NCBI GenBank assembly: GCA_963752345.1
Contig: CAVVYA010000006.1
Coordinates: 352,516-416,515, forward strand
Origin: CAVVYA01 sp963752345
GTDB lineage: Bacteria; Pseudomonadota; Alphaproteobacteria; SMXQ01
DNA length: 64,000 bases
Reading direction: 5' to 3'
The position numbers and the translations under genes were made by a program. Shown one piece after another: positions 16,633-26,552 of the stretch (its first letter is position 1; each line of letters opens with the position of its first letter). A model generated the notes under the pieces. It was not told the origin of the DNA, did not search any database, and saw nothing but the letters and a program-made list of their open reading frames with translations.

Positions 16633-19600
16633 ATGGCAGAAGCATCCTTCGTGTCCGCGACCGACGCGCCCGACAAATCTAAGATCGCCGCCGAACTCGC
16701 CAAATTGGGCCGGCAGGATCCGGCCGCGGCCGATGGCGAGGGTGCTCTGCACCGCCGCCAGCCGGATCGCGCCGAGGAGACCGCCGTCCTGCCGGACTAT
16801 AGGCAAGACGCGTCCCATCGGAATGCCGGTTCGCGCAGCGAGGGCGACAGTTATGAGCATGGCGTCGACCACGGCGACGGCGCCCAGGCGACCGCATTCG
16901 CGGCTCTGCCGGGACCGTCCACCGCAACCGGCGAATTGGCCAACGATGCGAAAATTGCCTTGCCGGCGAATGGCGGCGGCGGCCGTGCGGATGGATCGGC
17001 AACCGCCGGCCTGACGCGGGAACCGTCAACCGAGCGGGGCGGCGAGGACACTGCCCGCGGCGAGAGCGCCCAGCACGCGCGTGGCGGCGGCCATCGCCCT
17101 GACCCGCAACGGCAGCCGGGCGGTGACGCAGACGCCGCCCCACAGATTCAAGCTACCGGCTCCGCCGGCAGCCCGTCGGGTGACACGGCATTCGCGGCTT
17201 CGCAGGAGCACGGTACCGACAGCGGCCAGCGCCCCATCACGGATGGCGCGACCGACGTTTCCGACAAGATGGTAAAGAGCGCCGGGTTTCCGGTGTCGCC
17301 GAGCCATCATGCGGTACCGGTATTGGATGATGCAGGAGGTAACACGCCGCCTGCGACTGGTGGCGACGCGTCGCCACCGACCGGTGCCAGTGGCGAGCTA
17401 CCGCCGCCGGCCAATGATCCGTTGCCGGTCATCGCCGATTCCGGGGACAGCGCCCCGCCTGCGGCGGGTGGCGATGCACCCCAGACTCCCTCGGCAATCA
17501 ATCCGCCACCAACTCCCGATCAAAATACTCTCCCGCCGCCCGACAGCCCTGGCGGCAACAACCCGCCGTCGGTTCCAGCAATTGTCACGCCGGCCGGTGT
17601 GACGTTGAATGGCGGCTCGCGCAACGAGACGCTGGTCGGTGGCGCCGGCGATGACGTGATCAATGGCTTCGGTGGAGCGGACCGGCTGTACGGCCGCGGC
17701 GGCGATGATCGGCTATCCGGCGGCGATGGCGCCGACCGGCTCTACGGCGAAGCGGGCAATGACGTCCTGAGAGGCGGCGCCGGCGACGACCGGTTATACG
17801 GCGCGGACGGCGATGATCGTCTGTTCGGCGACGCCGGCAACGACGAACTGCGCGGCGACGCGGGCAATGACGTCCTGAAGGGCGGCGCCGGCAACGACAA
17901 GCTCTATGGCGGGACCGGCGACGACACTCTCGATAGCGGCGAGGGCGCCGATCAACTCTATGGCGAAGCGGGCAATGACGTCCTGAGAGGCGGCGCCGGC
18001 GACGACCGGTTGTACGGCGCGGACGGCAATGATCGCCTGTTCGGCGACGCCGGCAATGACGAACTGCGCGGCGATGCGGGCCACGATCTTCTGAAAGGCG
18101 GCGCTGGCAACGACAAGCTCTATGGCGGGACCGGCGACGACACTCTCGATGGCGGCGATGGTGCCGACCGGCTCTACGGCGAAGCGGGCAATGACGTCCT
18201 GAGAGGCGGCGCCGGCGACGACCAGTTATACGGCGCGGACGGCGATGATCGCCTGTTCGGCGACGCCGGCAATGACGAACTGCGTGGCGATGCGGGTATT
18301 GATCTCCTCAAGGGCGGTGCTGGAAACGACAGGCTTTATGGCGGCAGCGGCGACGACACCCTGGATGGGGGTGCAGGCGCCGATAAGCTCTATGGCGAAG
18401 CGGGCGACGACACGCTGAGCGGTGGTGCCGGTGGCGATCTGCTGTCGGGCGGGGACGGCGATGATCGTCTGTCGGGCGGTGATGGCGAGGATGATCTGCG
18501 CGGCGACGCAGGGAACGACAATCTCCGCGGCGGCGCCGGAAACGACAAGCTTTATGGTGGCGCCGGCGGCGACATGCTCGATGGCGGCTCAGGCGGCGAC
18601 AAACTTTACGGGGAAGCGGGCAACGATACGCTGAGGGCCGGCGCTGGCGATGACCTGCTGTCTGGTGGCGATGGAAACGATCGTCTGTCCGGCGATGCCG
18701 GCAATGACGAGTTGCGCGGCGACGCCGGCGATGATCGTCTCGATGGCGGTGCCGGCACCGATACCCTTTATGGTGGGGCTGGCGATGACCGCCTCGACGG
18801 CGGCTCGGGCGACGACAAGCTCCATGGCGATGCCGGCGACGATACGTTGAGGGGCGGCGCGGGCGATGATCGTCTCGCAGGCGGCGCAGGAATCGATCTG
18901 TTGCTGGGCGGCGCGGGCGCTGACGAACTCAGGGGCGATGCCGGCAACGACGCACTTCGCGGCGACGCGGGCAACGATACGCTGTACGGCGGGACCGGCG
19001 ACGACGGTCTCGATGGCGGCTCGGGCGACGACAAGCTCTATGGCGATGCCGGCAACGACACGCTGACAGGCGGCGCTGGCAATGACGCTCTCAGCGGCGG
19101 TGCCGGTGACGACCAGCTGTTGGGCGGTTCGGGCAACGATGAGCTGAAAGGCGATGCCGGCAACGATCGCCTGGATGGCGGCGCGGGCAGCGATACGCTC
19201 TACGGCGGGACCGGCGACGACAGTCTCGGGGGCGGCTCGGGCGACGACAAGCTCTATGGCGATGCCGGCAACGACACGCTGACAGGCGGTGCTGGCAATG
19301 ACGCTCTCACCGGCGGTGCCGGTGACGACCGCCTGCTCGGCGGCGCGGGCAGCGACGATCTCAGGGCGATGCCGGCAACGATCGCCTGGATGCGGCGCGG
19401 CAGCGATACCTTACGACGTTGGGGCGGCTCGGCGACGACGCTCAGGCGACGCCGGCAATCGACACGCTGGAAGGCGGCGCGGGCGATGACCGGATCTTTG
19501 GCGGCACGGGAGACGACCGGTTGCTGGGCGGCGCCGGCGCGGACGAACTCAAAGGCGACGCCGGCAACGACACGCTGGAAGGCGGCGTGGGCGCGGACCA

Positions 19601-20045
19601 ACTGTGGGGCGGCGCCGGAAACGACACCCTGCTCGGTGATGCCGGCGATGACCTGCTCAGCGGTGACGCCGGAAACGACACGCTGATCGGCGGGGCCGGC
19701 AACGATGAGCTCTATGGCGGTGCCGGCAATGATCTTTTCCGCGGCGGTGCCGGCTCCGACTCGGCCTATGGCGAAAGCGGATCGGACACTTACGTGTTCG
19801 GCCTGGGAGACGGCGCCGCCAATTATTTCGATGGCGGCCAGAAGGGCGGTTGGACCGATACGATACGCCTCGAGGGCGCCGACGGCGGGACCATCACCGG
19901 CGACTGGACTCTGCAGCTCGACCACGGTCATGTGGCCGGCGAGCGTGCCGGTGTCCTGGACCTGTCACAGGATGCCGCCGGCACCCTGCAACTCGCCGAC
20001 GGCAGCTTGGTCCATTTCGAAGGCATCGAGAAGATCGTCTGGTAG
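16633..20045 (+). CDS. RTX (hemolysin-type calcium-binding repeat) secreted protein, frameshifted
   Basis: About 1,130 residues. The first 320 are low-complexity, rich in Pro, Gly, Ala and Asp. From about 17620 to 19760 the protein is a run of GGxGxDxLx nonapeptides, the calcium-binding beta-roll of type I secreted proteins. The C-terminal 90 residues (DTYVFGLGDGAANYFDGGQK to FEGIEKIVW) fit an uncleaved type I secretion signal. Between about 19365 and 19440 several single G's are missing relative to neighbouring repeats, which breaks the frame; it recovers by 19460. I chose the ATG at 16633 over 16621 for its GAGG. Likely an adhesin or surface-layer protein, since no enzymatic domain is seen. 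Confidence 0.88.
17749..18612 (+). repeat. 216-bp higher-order repeats within the RTX gene
   Basis: The sequence GAAGCGGGC(A/G)A(T/C)GACG starts at 17749, 17965, 18181 and 18397, exactly 216 bp apart, so eight nonapeptides (72 residues) form a super-repeat. The same 216-bp period recurs between 19036 and 19252. This indicates expansion by unequal recombination of whole blocks and not of single nonapeptides. Confidence 0.75.
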
Positions 20046-20092
20046 ATCCGCAGGCGAGCCGGCAAACCGCACGCACGACAATACCCGTCAGA

Positions 20093-20119
20093 AGGCGGCG
20101 GTTCTCGAGCCGCCTGTTT
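20093..20119 (+). terminator. Terminator-like hairpin after the RTX gene
   Basis: AGGCGGC (20093-20099) and GCCGCCT (20109-20115) pair around a nine-base loop and are followed by GTTTT. It lies 48 bp past the RTX stop codon. Confidence 0.5.
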
Positions 20120-20314
20120 TCCATCGTGAGTGAGCGCTGGGCTGCAGCGGACTTGCGCCGACGTCCCCTGTGGAACCATCCAGACGTTCAAATCGTCTGC
20201 CCGGGGACGCGGAACCACGTGCCGTATGCCGGGTTTCCTTCTTAACACATGATTGTTGCAATCGGCGGGCCTGGCGTTATGCCACGCCAGCGCTTGCGCG
20301 GAAGGAGGACGGCC

Positions 20315-20746
20315 ATGCAGATTTCCAGATTGCTCGTCGTGGCGACAGCGGCGAGCTTGAGCCTGGGGGGAGTCGCGTTGGCGCAATCGAGCGGCGCCGG
20401 CGCGAGCAGTGGCGGCGGCGTGCCGCAAGGCCCATCGCCGAGCCTCGAGCGCGGCATCGACAGCCAGGGCATGGAGCGGGGCACCATGCACGATCCCGTG
20501 GAGCGTAATACGCGTGAGGGCCTCGATTCGCCGCGGAATATGACCAACCCGCAACAGAGACCGATGACCGAACCGGTCGCCGCCGAATCGCGGATCCGTA
20601 GCATGCTCGAGAAGCAGGGCTACGCGAACGTGCACAACATCCAGCGTGAAGGCAATGCTTATATCGCGACGGCGACAAAGGGCAGCGAAACGGTGAAAGT
20701 TCGCATCGACCCGCAGTTGGGCGAGATTCAGGAGCATGGCGGCTGA
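20315..20746 (+). CDS. Exported small protein with PepSY-like C-terminal domain
   Basis: Starts MQISRLLVVATAASLSLGGV after a GGAGGA, a clear signal peptide ending VALAQ. A Gly/Ser/Pro-rich linker follows. The last 55 residues (ESRIRSMLEKQGYANVHNIQ to VRIDPQLGEIQE) have the helix plus three strands of a PepSY-like fold. Periplasmic. PepSY domains often bind or inhibit peptidases or act as small sensors; no partner is adjacent. A strong terminator follows, so it is monocistronic. Confidence 0.65.
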   Translation: MQISRLLVVATAASLSLGGVALAQSSGAGASSGGGVPQGPSPSLERGIDSQGMERGTMHDPVERNTREGLDSPRNMTNPQQRPMTEPVAAESRIRSMLEKQGYANVHNIQREGNAYIATATKGSETVKVRIDPQLGEIQEHGG

Positions 20747-20770
20747 GGTCTGCGCGACCTGATCGACCGT

Positions 20771-20801
20771 ACGGCGTGAGCGTGTCTCACGCCGTTTTTT
20801 T
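20771..20801 (+). terminator. Rho-independent terminator
   Basis: ACGGCGTGAG and CTCACGCCGT form a perfect 10-bp stem with a five-base loop (CGTGT), followed by seven T's. It ends the PepSY-like gene transcript. Confidence 0.9.
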
Positions 20802-20926
20802 ATCGCGCGTGATCGCCATAGCAAACTCATGAAAATCATTCGGCCCGTGTGGCTGTTATTCCGCGCGGCGTACCCACATGGAAATGGTGCGGCAAATGTT
20901 TGCGCACGTTTCTAGTGGAGGTTGTC

Positions 20927-21115
20927 ATGGATAAGGATCGCATCGAAGGCGCGGCGAAGAAGGCCAAGGGGTCGGTTAAGGAAGGCCTGGGGAAGGCGAC
21001 CGGCGACGCGAAGTTGCAGGCCGAGGGCAAAGCCGACAAAGCGGAAGGCAAGATTCAGAACGCCGTCGGCGGCGTCAAGGACGCCGTGCGCAATAAGGAC
21101 AAGAATCGGGGTTAG
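20927..21115 (+). CDS. CsbD-family stress protein
   Basis: A 62-residue, highly charged protein starting MDKDRIEGAAKKAKGSVKEG, with repeated KG...GD.K.QAEGKADK helices that define the CsbD family. Members are small stress-induced proteins of unknown biochemical role. The ATG at 20927 follows GTGGAGG. It lies among genes for other small envelope or stress proteins, consistent with a stress-response role, though no regulator site was identified. Confidence 0.85.
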   Translation: MDKDRIEGAAKKAKGSVKEGLGKATGDAKLQAEGKADKAEGKIQNAVGGVKDAVRNKDKNRG

Positions 21116-21180
21116 CGGCATCCGCGGTCGGAGCCTCTGACCACGGACCGGAGCCTCTGGCCAACGACCGGGAGACAACA

Positions 21181-21586
21181 ATGAAGCGAGTCATGAATAC
21201 GCTCGGCGCCGCTTGGATCGGTGCCGCGTTGCTGGCTATACCAGCATGGTCCCCGGCATGGTCCCAAGGGGCGCCGCAGACGGTGGGTCTCGTGAAAGTG
21301 GATCCGCAGACGGTCGCCACCGGCTATCGGGCCACGAAACTCATCGGCGCCAGCGTCAGCAACGACGCGGGCGACACCATCGGCAAGGTCGACGATCTCA
21401 TCGTCAGCCCCGATGGCACGACGCCCTTCGCGGTCCTGTCGGTGGGCGGCTTTCTCGGGTTGGGCGAACGGCTGGTGGTGGTGCCGTACGCGAGCCTGAC
21501 CTTCGCCGACAACAAGCTCGTCCTACCCGGCGCCAGCACAGGATGAGTTGCGCGCGTTGCCGGAATACCAATACGCCAAGGATTGA
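21181..21586 (+). CDS. Exported PRC-barrel protein, frameshifted at the 3' end
   Basis: A signal peptide (MKRVMNTLGAAWIGAALLAI to AWSQG) is followed by a PRC-barrel domain: YRATKLIGASVSNDAGDTIG, KVDDLIVSPDG, AVLSVGGFLGLGERLVVVPY. The frame stops at 21546, but removing one base near 21541 gives the usual PRC-barrel ending DELRALPEYQYAKD and a stop at 21586, so the true end is probably there. Periplasmic. PRC-barrel proteins of this type are common in alphaproteobacterial stress clusters. Confidence 0.75.
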
Positions 21587-21675
21587 AATCGAACGGGTGG
21601 CGGGCTGACCGCCACCCCCTTCTTCATCCGCTGCGCCCTGCGGCGCGTGTCCGCCCTCCCAAACGCGCCGTCCTC

Positions 21676-21684
21676 TGCTATAAT
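21676..21684 (+). promoter_or_regulatory. Extended -10 promoter element
   Basis: TGCTATAAT is a perfect extended -10 (TGn plus TATAAT), 30 bp upstream of the ATG at 21715. No good -35 is seen, which extended -10 promoters can tolerate. Confidence 0.5.
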
Positions 21685-21714
21685 CCCGGGCCGATTAGCG
21701 GGGGACGTTCATCG

Positions 21715-22328
21715 ATGGCGAGGGTCGCGGTTCATCTCAGGCGGTGGACTGCTGTTGGCCATCGCGCTCACGCTGTGTCCGCCGGCCGCGGGCCGCGCAG
21801 CAGCCGATGGACCTTTTGCTGATTCCGAAGACCCTCATCGATCGCGCTATCGAAGCGCGCAGCATGGCCGACATCGCCAAGGACAACGAGATCATCCTCA
21901 AGGTCAATGGCCTGATGGCGGAGGTCGGCACCATCAAGGCCTCGACGCGCATCTATGAGCAGCGTCTGCTCGTCACCGGGCTGTTCGACGACAAGGCAAC
22001 CTACGACAAGTTCGAAAAGGGCGTGCGCGCGATCAAGGACGTGAAGGCGCTCTATTGGCACGTCATTTACATGCCCAAGGCGGAGCAGGAGCGGCGCAAG
22101 CTGCTCGATTGGGGCGACGTAATCGTGCTCGAAACCAAGGCGGAGGCGCGCCTGATCGGCGCATATGGCGTAGCGGACGTGAATTTCCGGGTCGCGGGCG
22201 ACGCCTTCGGCACGCTCTATTTGCTCGGACGGGCCCGCTCGCAGCCGGAGCGCTCGAAAGCGCTGGCGCGAGCCCGCGATGGCGGTAAAGTGAAGAAGCT
22301 GATCGATTACACCCAGCTGCGGCCCTAG
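21715..22328 (+). CDS. Exported BON-domain protein, frameshifted near the start
   Basis: From the ATG at 21715 the signal peptide is split between frames: MARVAVHL, then SGGGLLLAIALTLCPPAAGR in a second frame, then MDLLLIPKTLIDRAIEARSM in a third, so two indels lie between 21740 and 21815. The mature part has two alpha/beta units. The first, IKASTRIYEQRLLVTGLFDD through KALYWHVIYMP, is BON-like, as is the second (ADVNFRVAGDAFGTLYLLGR). BON domains occur in OsmY-type periplasmic proteins that bind membranes. The ending is KKLIDYTQLRP. Confidence 0.6.
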
Positions 22329-22369
22329 TCGGCGGTAGACAGACGGCCATAAGACGCGAGGGAAAGCGG

Positions 22370-23064
22370 ATGGCGACAGTTGGTGCGTGGCACGAGTACG
22401 TCCTCACAGGACCTTGCGGTTTGGCCGGACGGCCAACGCACGGAAGCGCTGCCCGGCGCGCCGGCTTTCGCGCTGACCCACTTCGGCGACGCCGCCGTCT
22501 ATCATCCGGCGCTGACCGCGCGCCTGCTCGCGCTCGCCCACGATCCGGACGTCGCCGTGCAGCAGGACCGCGCGGTCGGCGGCACCAAGATCTACCATAT
22601 TCACCAGATGCAATCGCCCGAGCTGGCGTTCATCTGCGCGCGCGCCACCGGCCTGTTCAGAAAGATGCTCGGCGCGGAGTTCAGCGGTGATCGACATGAG
22701 CTGGGCGAACATCTACGGCAACGGCGATTACAGCGCGCCGCACAGCCATCTGCGCGCGGCCGCCAGCGTGGTCTATTGCGTCGATCCCGGCGATCCCGTT
22801 CCGACCGATCCGTGGTCCGGCCAGTTCTGCTTCGTCGATCCCAGGCTCGCTCCCTGCTGCCAGGGCGAGCCTGGACATATGACAAACCCGGTGATGCCCG
22901 GCTTGCGCGCCGGGACCATGATCATCTTCCCGGGGCAGGCGGTGCATTGCGTCAATCCCTATGCCGGCACACGGCCGCGCATCACCCTGTCATGGAACAT
23001 CAACACCATGGCGCTGCCCGGCGTGGCGACGGTGCCGATCCCGCGCCAGTTCGAGGCGCCCTGA
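22370..23064 (+). CDS. Putative 2-oxoglutarate/Fe(II)-type oxygenase, frameshifted
   Basis: Two frames join near 22687, consistent with one extra base. The first includes ALTHFGDAAVYHPALTARLL; the second begins VIDMSWANIYGNGDYSAPHS and carries HLRAAASVVYCVDPGD and PGQAVHCVNPYAGTRPRITL followed by SWN. The paired His residues and the late Arg-x-Arg-x-T/S strand match the double-stranded beta-helix oxygenases of the TIGR02466 group. The region before about 22420 is also out of frame. The stop overlaps the next start (TGATG). The substrate is unknown. Confidence 0.6.
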
Positions 23065-23558
23065 TGCGGCCGGTCTGGAAATATCTCGCCATCTTCGTGG
23101 TCGGCGGCGTGCTGGGCGCCGGTGTCGGCTTCGCCATCGGCATCTTCGTCTACCCTTACATCTTCCTCGCCGATGTCACGGCCAACGAGCAGCTGGCCGG
23201 CGCCGAGACCAAGCCGGTCGTCGCCACCGGCACCTTCATCCACGCCGATCCGGCGGACCCGGTGCATTACGGCAGGGGCAGCGTGACGGTTTACGGCGAG
23301 GCCGTGGTGCTCGGCCGCGACTTCGAGGTCGGGCCCGGTCCCGCGTTCCATGTCTATCTGGTGCCCAAGGCCGGCATGACCCGCTCCGCCGAACTCGAGG
23401 GCCAGACGTTCGTCGATCTCGGCCGGCTGCGCGCTTTCAAGGGCAGCCAGGTCTATGACGTGCCGGCCGGCGTGGACCTCAAGACCTACGGCAGCGTCAT
23501 TATCTGGTGCGAGGCCTTCGGCGTGCTGATCTCGCCGGCGACCCTGGCCTTCCGGTAA
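23064..23558 (+). CDS. Membrane-anchored DM13-domain protein
   Basis: A 164-residue protein with one N-terminal transmembrane helix (YLAIFVVGGVLGAGVGFAIG) and a periplasmic DM13 domain: ATGTFIHADPADPVHYGRGS, a beta-sandwich, DFEVGPGPAFHVYLVPK, and the conserved Cys in SVIIWCEAFGVLISPATL. DM13 domains have been proposed to function in redox or electron transfer. The start overlaps the stop of the oxygenase-like gene, so the two are co-translated. Confidence 0.8.
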   Translation: MRPVWKYLAIFVVGGVLGAGVGFAIGIFVYPYIFLADVTANEQLAGAETKPVVATGTFIHADPADPVHYGRGSVTVYGEAVVLGRDFEVGPGPAFHVYLVPKAGMTRSAELEGQTFVDLGRLRAFKGSQVYDVPAGVDLKTYGSVIIWCEAFGVLISPATLAFR

Positions 23559-23633
23559 GTGGCGGGCTCGGCCGGGCCGCGCCGGCACTGTTGCACTTTG
23601 AGCCAGGGTGGCCGAATTCGACGGAGATGTTCG

Positions 23634-23753
23634 GTGATTCCTATTTTTTATTCGGAATCCCTTCCTTTGCTCGGAAAAATTGTCCTTGCCGGCATTGCGA
23701 TTGTGGCGCTGATTTTCTTCGTGCGGGCCTATATCCGCAACGGTCGCCTATAG
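23634..23753 (+). CDS. Small single-span membrane protein (39 aa)
   Basis: The GTG at 23634, after GGAG, gives MIPIFYSESLPLLGKIVLAG followed by IAIVALIFFVRAYIRNGRL (initiator read as Met). One clear transmembrane helix with a basic C-terminus (RAYIRNGR) predicts the C-terminal end inside the cell. The DNA is AT-richer than its neighbours. No family recognised. Confidence 0.5.
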   Translation: MIPIFYSESLPLLGKIVLAGIAIVALIFFVRAYIRNGRL

Positions 23754-23949
23754 GCACGAGGCCGAACTCTAACGGTCCGGCCGGCCGCCATTGACACCGG
23801 CCTAGGCGCGGCGCGAAACTTGCCCATTACAAGCGCGCGGCTAACGCGCCCCATTCGTTCGGCGCGCAGCGCCGCATCAACAAACGCGCGGCGCCAGGCC
23901 GCGTCGAACAGAAGCAAGACACGGCCACGCCGCCGTGTCGGGGAGGACC

Positions 23950-25003
23950 ATGGGTAGTATCGACGCCGACGCGCATGTCATCGAGACCACGAAGACCTTC
24001 GAGTATATGGACGAGGCCCATAAGAAACACCGGCCCATGGTCGTCCAGCTGGTCGATGGCAACACCGTGCTCAGCAACGAGGGCAGCGCGCAGAAACGCT
24101 TCTGGGTGATCGACGGCCGCGTTCAGCCGATGGAAGGCAATATCGGCTCCAACACCTCCGAGGAATCGCGCGAGATGCGCGACGTCTCCGCCCGGCTCAA
24201 GCATATGGACGAGCTCGAGATCGACGTCCAGGTGCTCTATCCCACGGTCTTCCTGCGCGCCTGGACGCAGAACGAGCAGGTCGAATATGCGCTATGCCGC
24301 AGCTACAACCGCTGGCTCGCCGATATCTGGAGCAAGGCCGGCGGCCGGCTGCGCTGGGTGGTGATGCCGCCGCTGCGTTCGTCATGGGACAAGATCCGCG
24401 ACGGAGCTGGAATTCGCCAAGGACAACGGCGCCTGCGGCATTTTCCTGCGCGGGCTCGAGGTCGAGATGAAGCTGTGCGATCCGCATTTCTTCCCGCTCT
24501 ACGAGATGGCGGAGGATCTCGACCTGCCGGTCGCCTTCCATTCCGGCAACAACAGCTTCGCCGTGCGCGACATCTTCAAGGACGAATGCGGCTTCTCGCG
24601 CTCCAAGCTGCCGGTGGTCGGCGCCTTCCACTCGCTGCTCATGGAAGGCATCCCGGCCAAGTTTCCCAAGATCCGCTGGGGCTTCATCGAGGTCAGCGCG
24701 CAATGGATTCCCTATGCGCTCAACGATCTCGAGATCCGCTTCAAGCGCAAGGGCAAGCGCTTCTTCAAGAGCCCGCTGGCCGACAACAACATCTGGGTCG
24801 CCTGCCAGACCACCGACGATATTCCCTACATCATCCAGCAGGTCGGCGACGAGCATCTGGTGATCGGCACCGACTACGGCCATGCCGATACCTCGGCGCA
24901 GATCGAGGCGCTGCGCATCCTGCGCGACAACGGCAAGCTGCCGCGCGCCAGCGTCGACAAGATCCTCGACGGCAATTCGCGCCGGCTCTATGGGCTGAAT
25001 TGA
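23950..25003 (+). CDS. Amidohydrolase-2 family metal-dependent hydrolase, frameshifted
   Basis: A TIM-barrel protein of about 350 residues. Metal-ligand and active-site strands are visible: DADAHVIE at the N-terminus, DLPVAFHSGNN, GFIEVSAQWIP and the late VIGTDYGHADTS. The frame changes near 24404, consistent with one extra G between IRD and ELEFAKDNGA. Members hydrolyse or decarboxylate aromatic or cyclic acids. The gene heads a region of uptake and CoA-linked enzymes, so a catabolic step is likely. It converges with the binding-protein gene across a palindromic repeat block. Confidence 0.8.
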
Positions 25004-25083
25004 CATCGGGCGACCGCGGCGCCCGATGTCGTCCCCGACTTGATCGGGGGATCACAGGCCATGAGCGGCTTGCCTCGAAACAT

Positions 25084-25291
25084 CGTCATGGCCCGGCTTG
25101 TCCGGGGCATCTCTCGCCGACATGACCTTTGTATTTTTCGTCATGGCCCGATTTAGTCGGGCCATCCACGTTCTTTTGCGTTTCGATCAACAAAAAAATC
25201 GTGGATGTCCCGGACAAGCCGTGGCATGACGCGAAGCGTGGTTTGTGCGAACCCCGCCTGAGATGGCCCGGTCGAGCCGGGCCATGACGAG
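25084..25291. repeat. Palindromic intergenic repeat block R1
   Basis: A series of imperfect palindromes. One arm pair is ATGGCCCGA-TTTA-GTCGGGCCAT, inside a 42-base stretch (25139-25180) that is identical at 27250-27291. Another is ATGGCCCGG-TCGAG-CCGGGCCAT, inside a 32-base stretch (25260-25291) identical at 27396-27427. It fills the gap between two convergent genes. Such GC hairpins could stop transcription from both sides. Confidence 0.8.
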
Positions 25292-25325
25292 CATAGAGAA
25301 AGGTGAGGCGTTTCCCGCGAGCCCG

Positions 25326-26426
25326 CTACTGCCGGAAATACTTCTGATACATCGCGGTCGAGCTCTGGCCGTATTGGAACATGACCTCGGGGCTGAGCAC
25401 GGTTTCCTTGAAGCCCGCGAGGCGCGGCACGATGGGATGGAGCGCGGGCAGCGGATCGATCTGCGGGTGGGCGGGCAGGTAATTCTCCTCGCGCAGCACG
25501 GTTTGGCCGTCCTTCGACAGCAGGAAATCGATGCTGAGCATGGCGGCGTGCGGCCGCCGGATGCCCTTGGGCAGCATGACGGTGCCGCTCGTCGAGGGCA
25601 CCGGCTCCATCGGCTGCGACGCGACCGAGGCGCCTTGGCACGCGCTGTCGATCGGATGATGCAGGAAGATGTTGATGGCCATCGGGTATTCGCCGGCCAT
25701 CACCTGGTTGACCAGGGCGCGCGCGCTGCCGGTATAGCCGACGATGTTCTGGGTCGCGAGCTGCTTGAGGTAGCTCTCGGTCTTCGCATCGCCCCACAGC
25801 AGGCGCAGCGAGGTGATGAACAGCTCGACGCCGGTGTCGCTGCCGATGCGCCAGGCCATCTTGCCCTTCCATTTCGGATCGAGCAGGTCCTCGTAGGTCT
25901 TCGGCGCATCCTCCTTCTTGATCAGCTTGGTGTTGTAGCCGACGCCGTAATAGGCGAAGCGCGTCGCCGCCCACAGCCCGTTCGCGTCGCGGTAGCTCGC
26001 CGGATAGGCATCCAGCTCGGGACTGCTGAAGGGCAAGGTGACGCCCGACTTGATGATGGCCTCGGCGATGCCGCTGCCTTCGATGATGTCGCCCTCGACA
26101 TTCTTGGCGCGCACCTCGGCGGTGATCTTCTGCACGATCTTGCCGCTCTCGGCGCGCCACAGCTCGACTTTCAGATAGGGATATTTCTTCTCGAAGGCCT
26201 GGGCGAGCGGGCGCAGCACGGTGTCGATGGTGAGCGAGGAATACCAGATCACCTTGCCTTCCTTGCGCGCGCCCTCTTCGAGGATCTTCTGGCGCTCGGG
26301 GCCTTTGAGAAGCGCGAGCTCCTCGACGGTCAGCGCCAGGCCGGGTGGCGCGGCGATGGCCAATGCACACAGCGCGACGAACGAAACCAGCAACGGAGTT
26401 GCAAACGGACGCCAACGACGGCCCAT
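25326..26426 (-). CDS. Periplasmic substrate-binding protein of an iron(III)-type ABC transporter family
   Basis: A 366-residue intact protein: signal peptide (LLVSFVALCALAIAAPPGLA), then KGPERQKILEEGARKEGKVI and WYSSLTIDTVLRPLAQAFEK, the opening of extracellular binding proteins in the Fe3+/spermidine-like class (SBP_bac_1/6). Paralogues with this opening also serve organic solutes, and no Tyr-rich iron site is evident. It is 56% or so similar by eye to the protein at 30462-31570, which lies beyond the ABC genes on the same strand. It may supply an alternative receptor for that transporter. Confidence 0.82.
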   Translation of the reverse strand: MGRRWRPFATPLLVSFVALCALAIAAPPGLALTVEELALLKGPERQKILEEGARKEGKVIWYSSLTIDTVLRPLAQAFEKKYPYLKVELWRAESGKIVQKITAEVRAKNVEGDIIEGSGIAEAIIKSGVTLPFSSPELDAYPASYRDANGLWAATRFAYYGVGYNTKLIKKEDAPKTYEDLLDPKWKGKMAWRIGSDTGVELFITSLRLLWGDAKTESYLKQLATQNIVGYTGSARALVNQVMAGEYPMAINIFLHHPIDSACQGASVASQPMEPVPSTSGTVMLPKGIRRPHAAMLSIDFLLSKDGQTVLREENYLPAHPQIDPLPALHPIVPRLAGFKETVLSPEVMFQYGQSSTAMYQKYFRQ

Positions 26427-26552
26427 AGCCCTCTCCCCAGTCCGTGATGATCAGCAGCGGCCTTTTGTTATGGTTGCCTCCCATGGCCGCCGTTGCCCGG
26501 CCAGCTTAAAGTGGCTACCGTGATGGGGCAATAAGCGACTGGGAGGTGTGCC

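Noticed and set aside
17640..19760. CRISPR array suggested by regular repeats
   Set aside because: The regularity is the coding repeat of a GGxGxDxLx protein (27-bp and 216-bp periods) with no unique spacers, and no cas genes are present.
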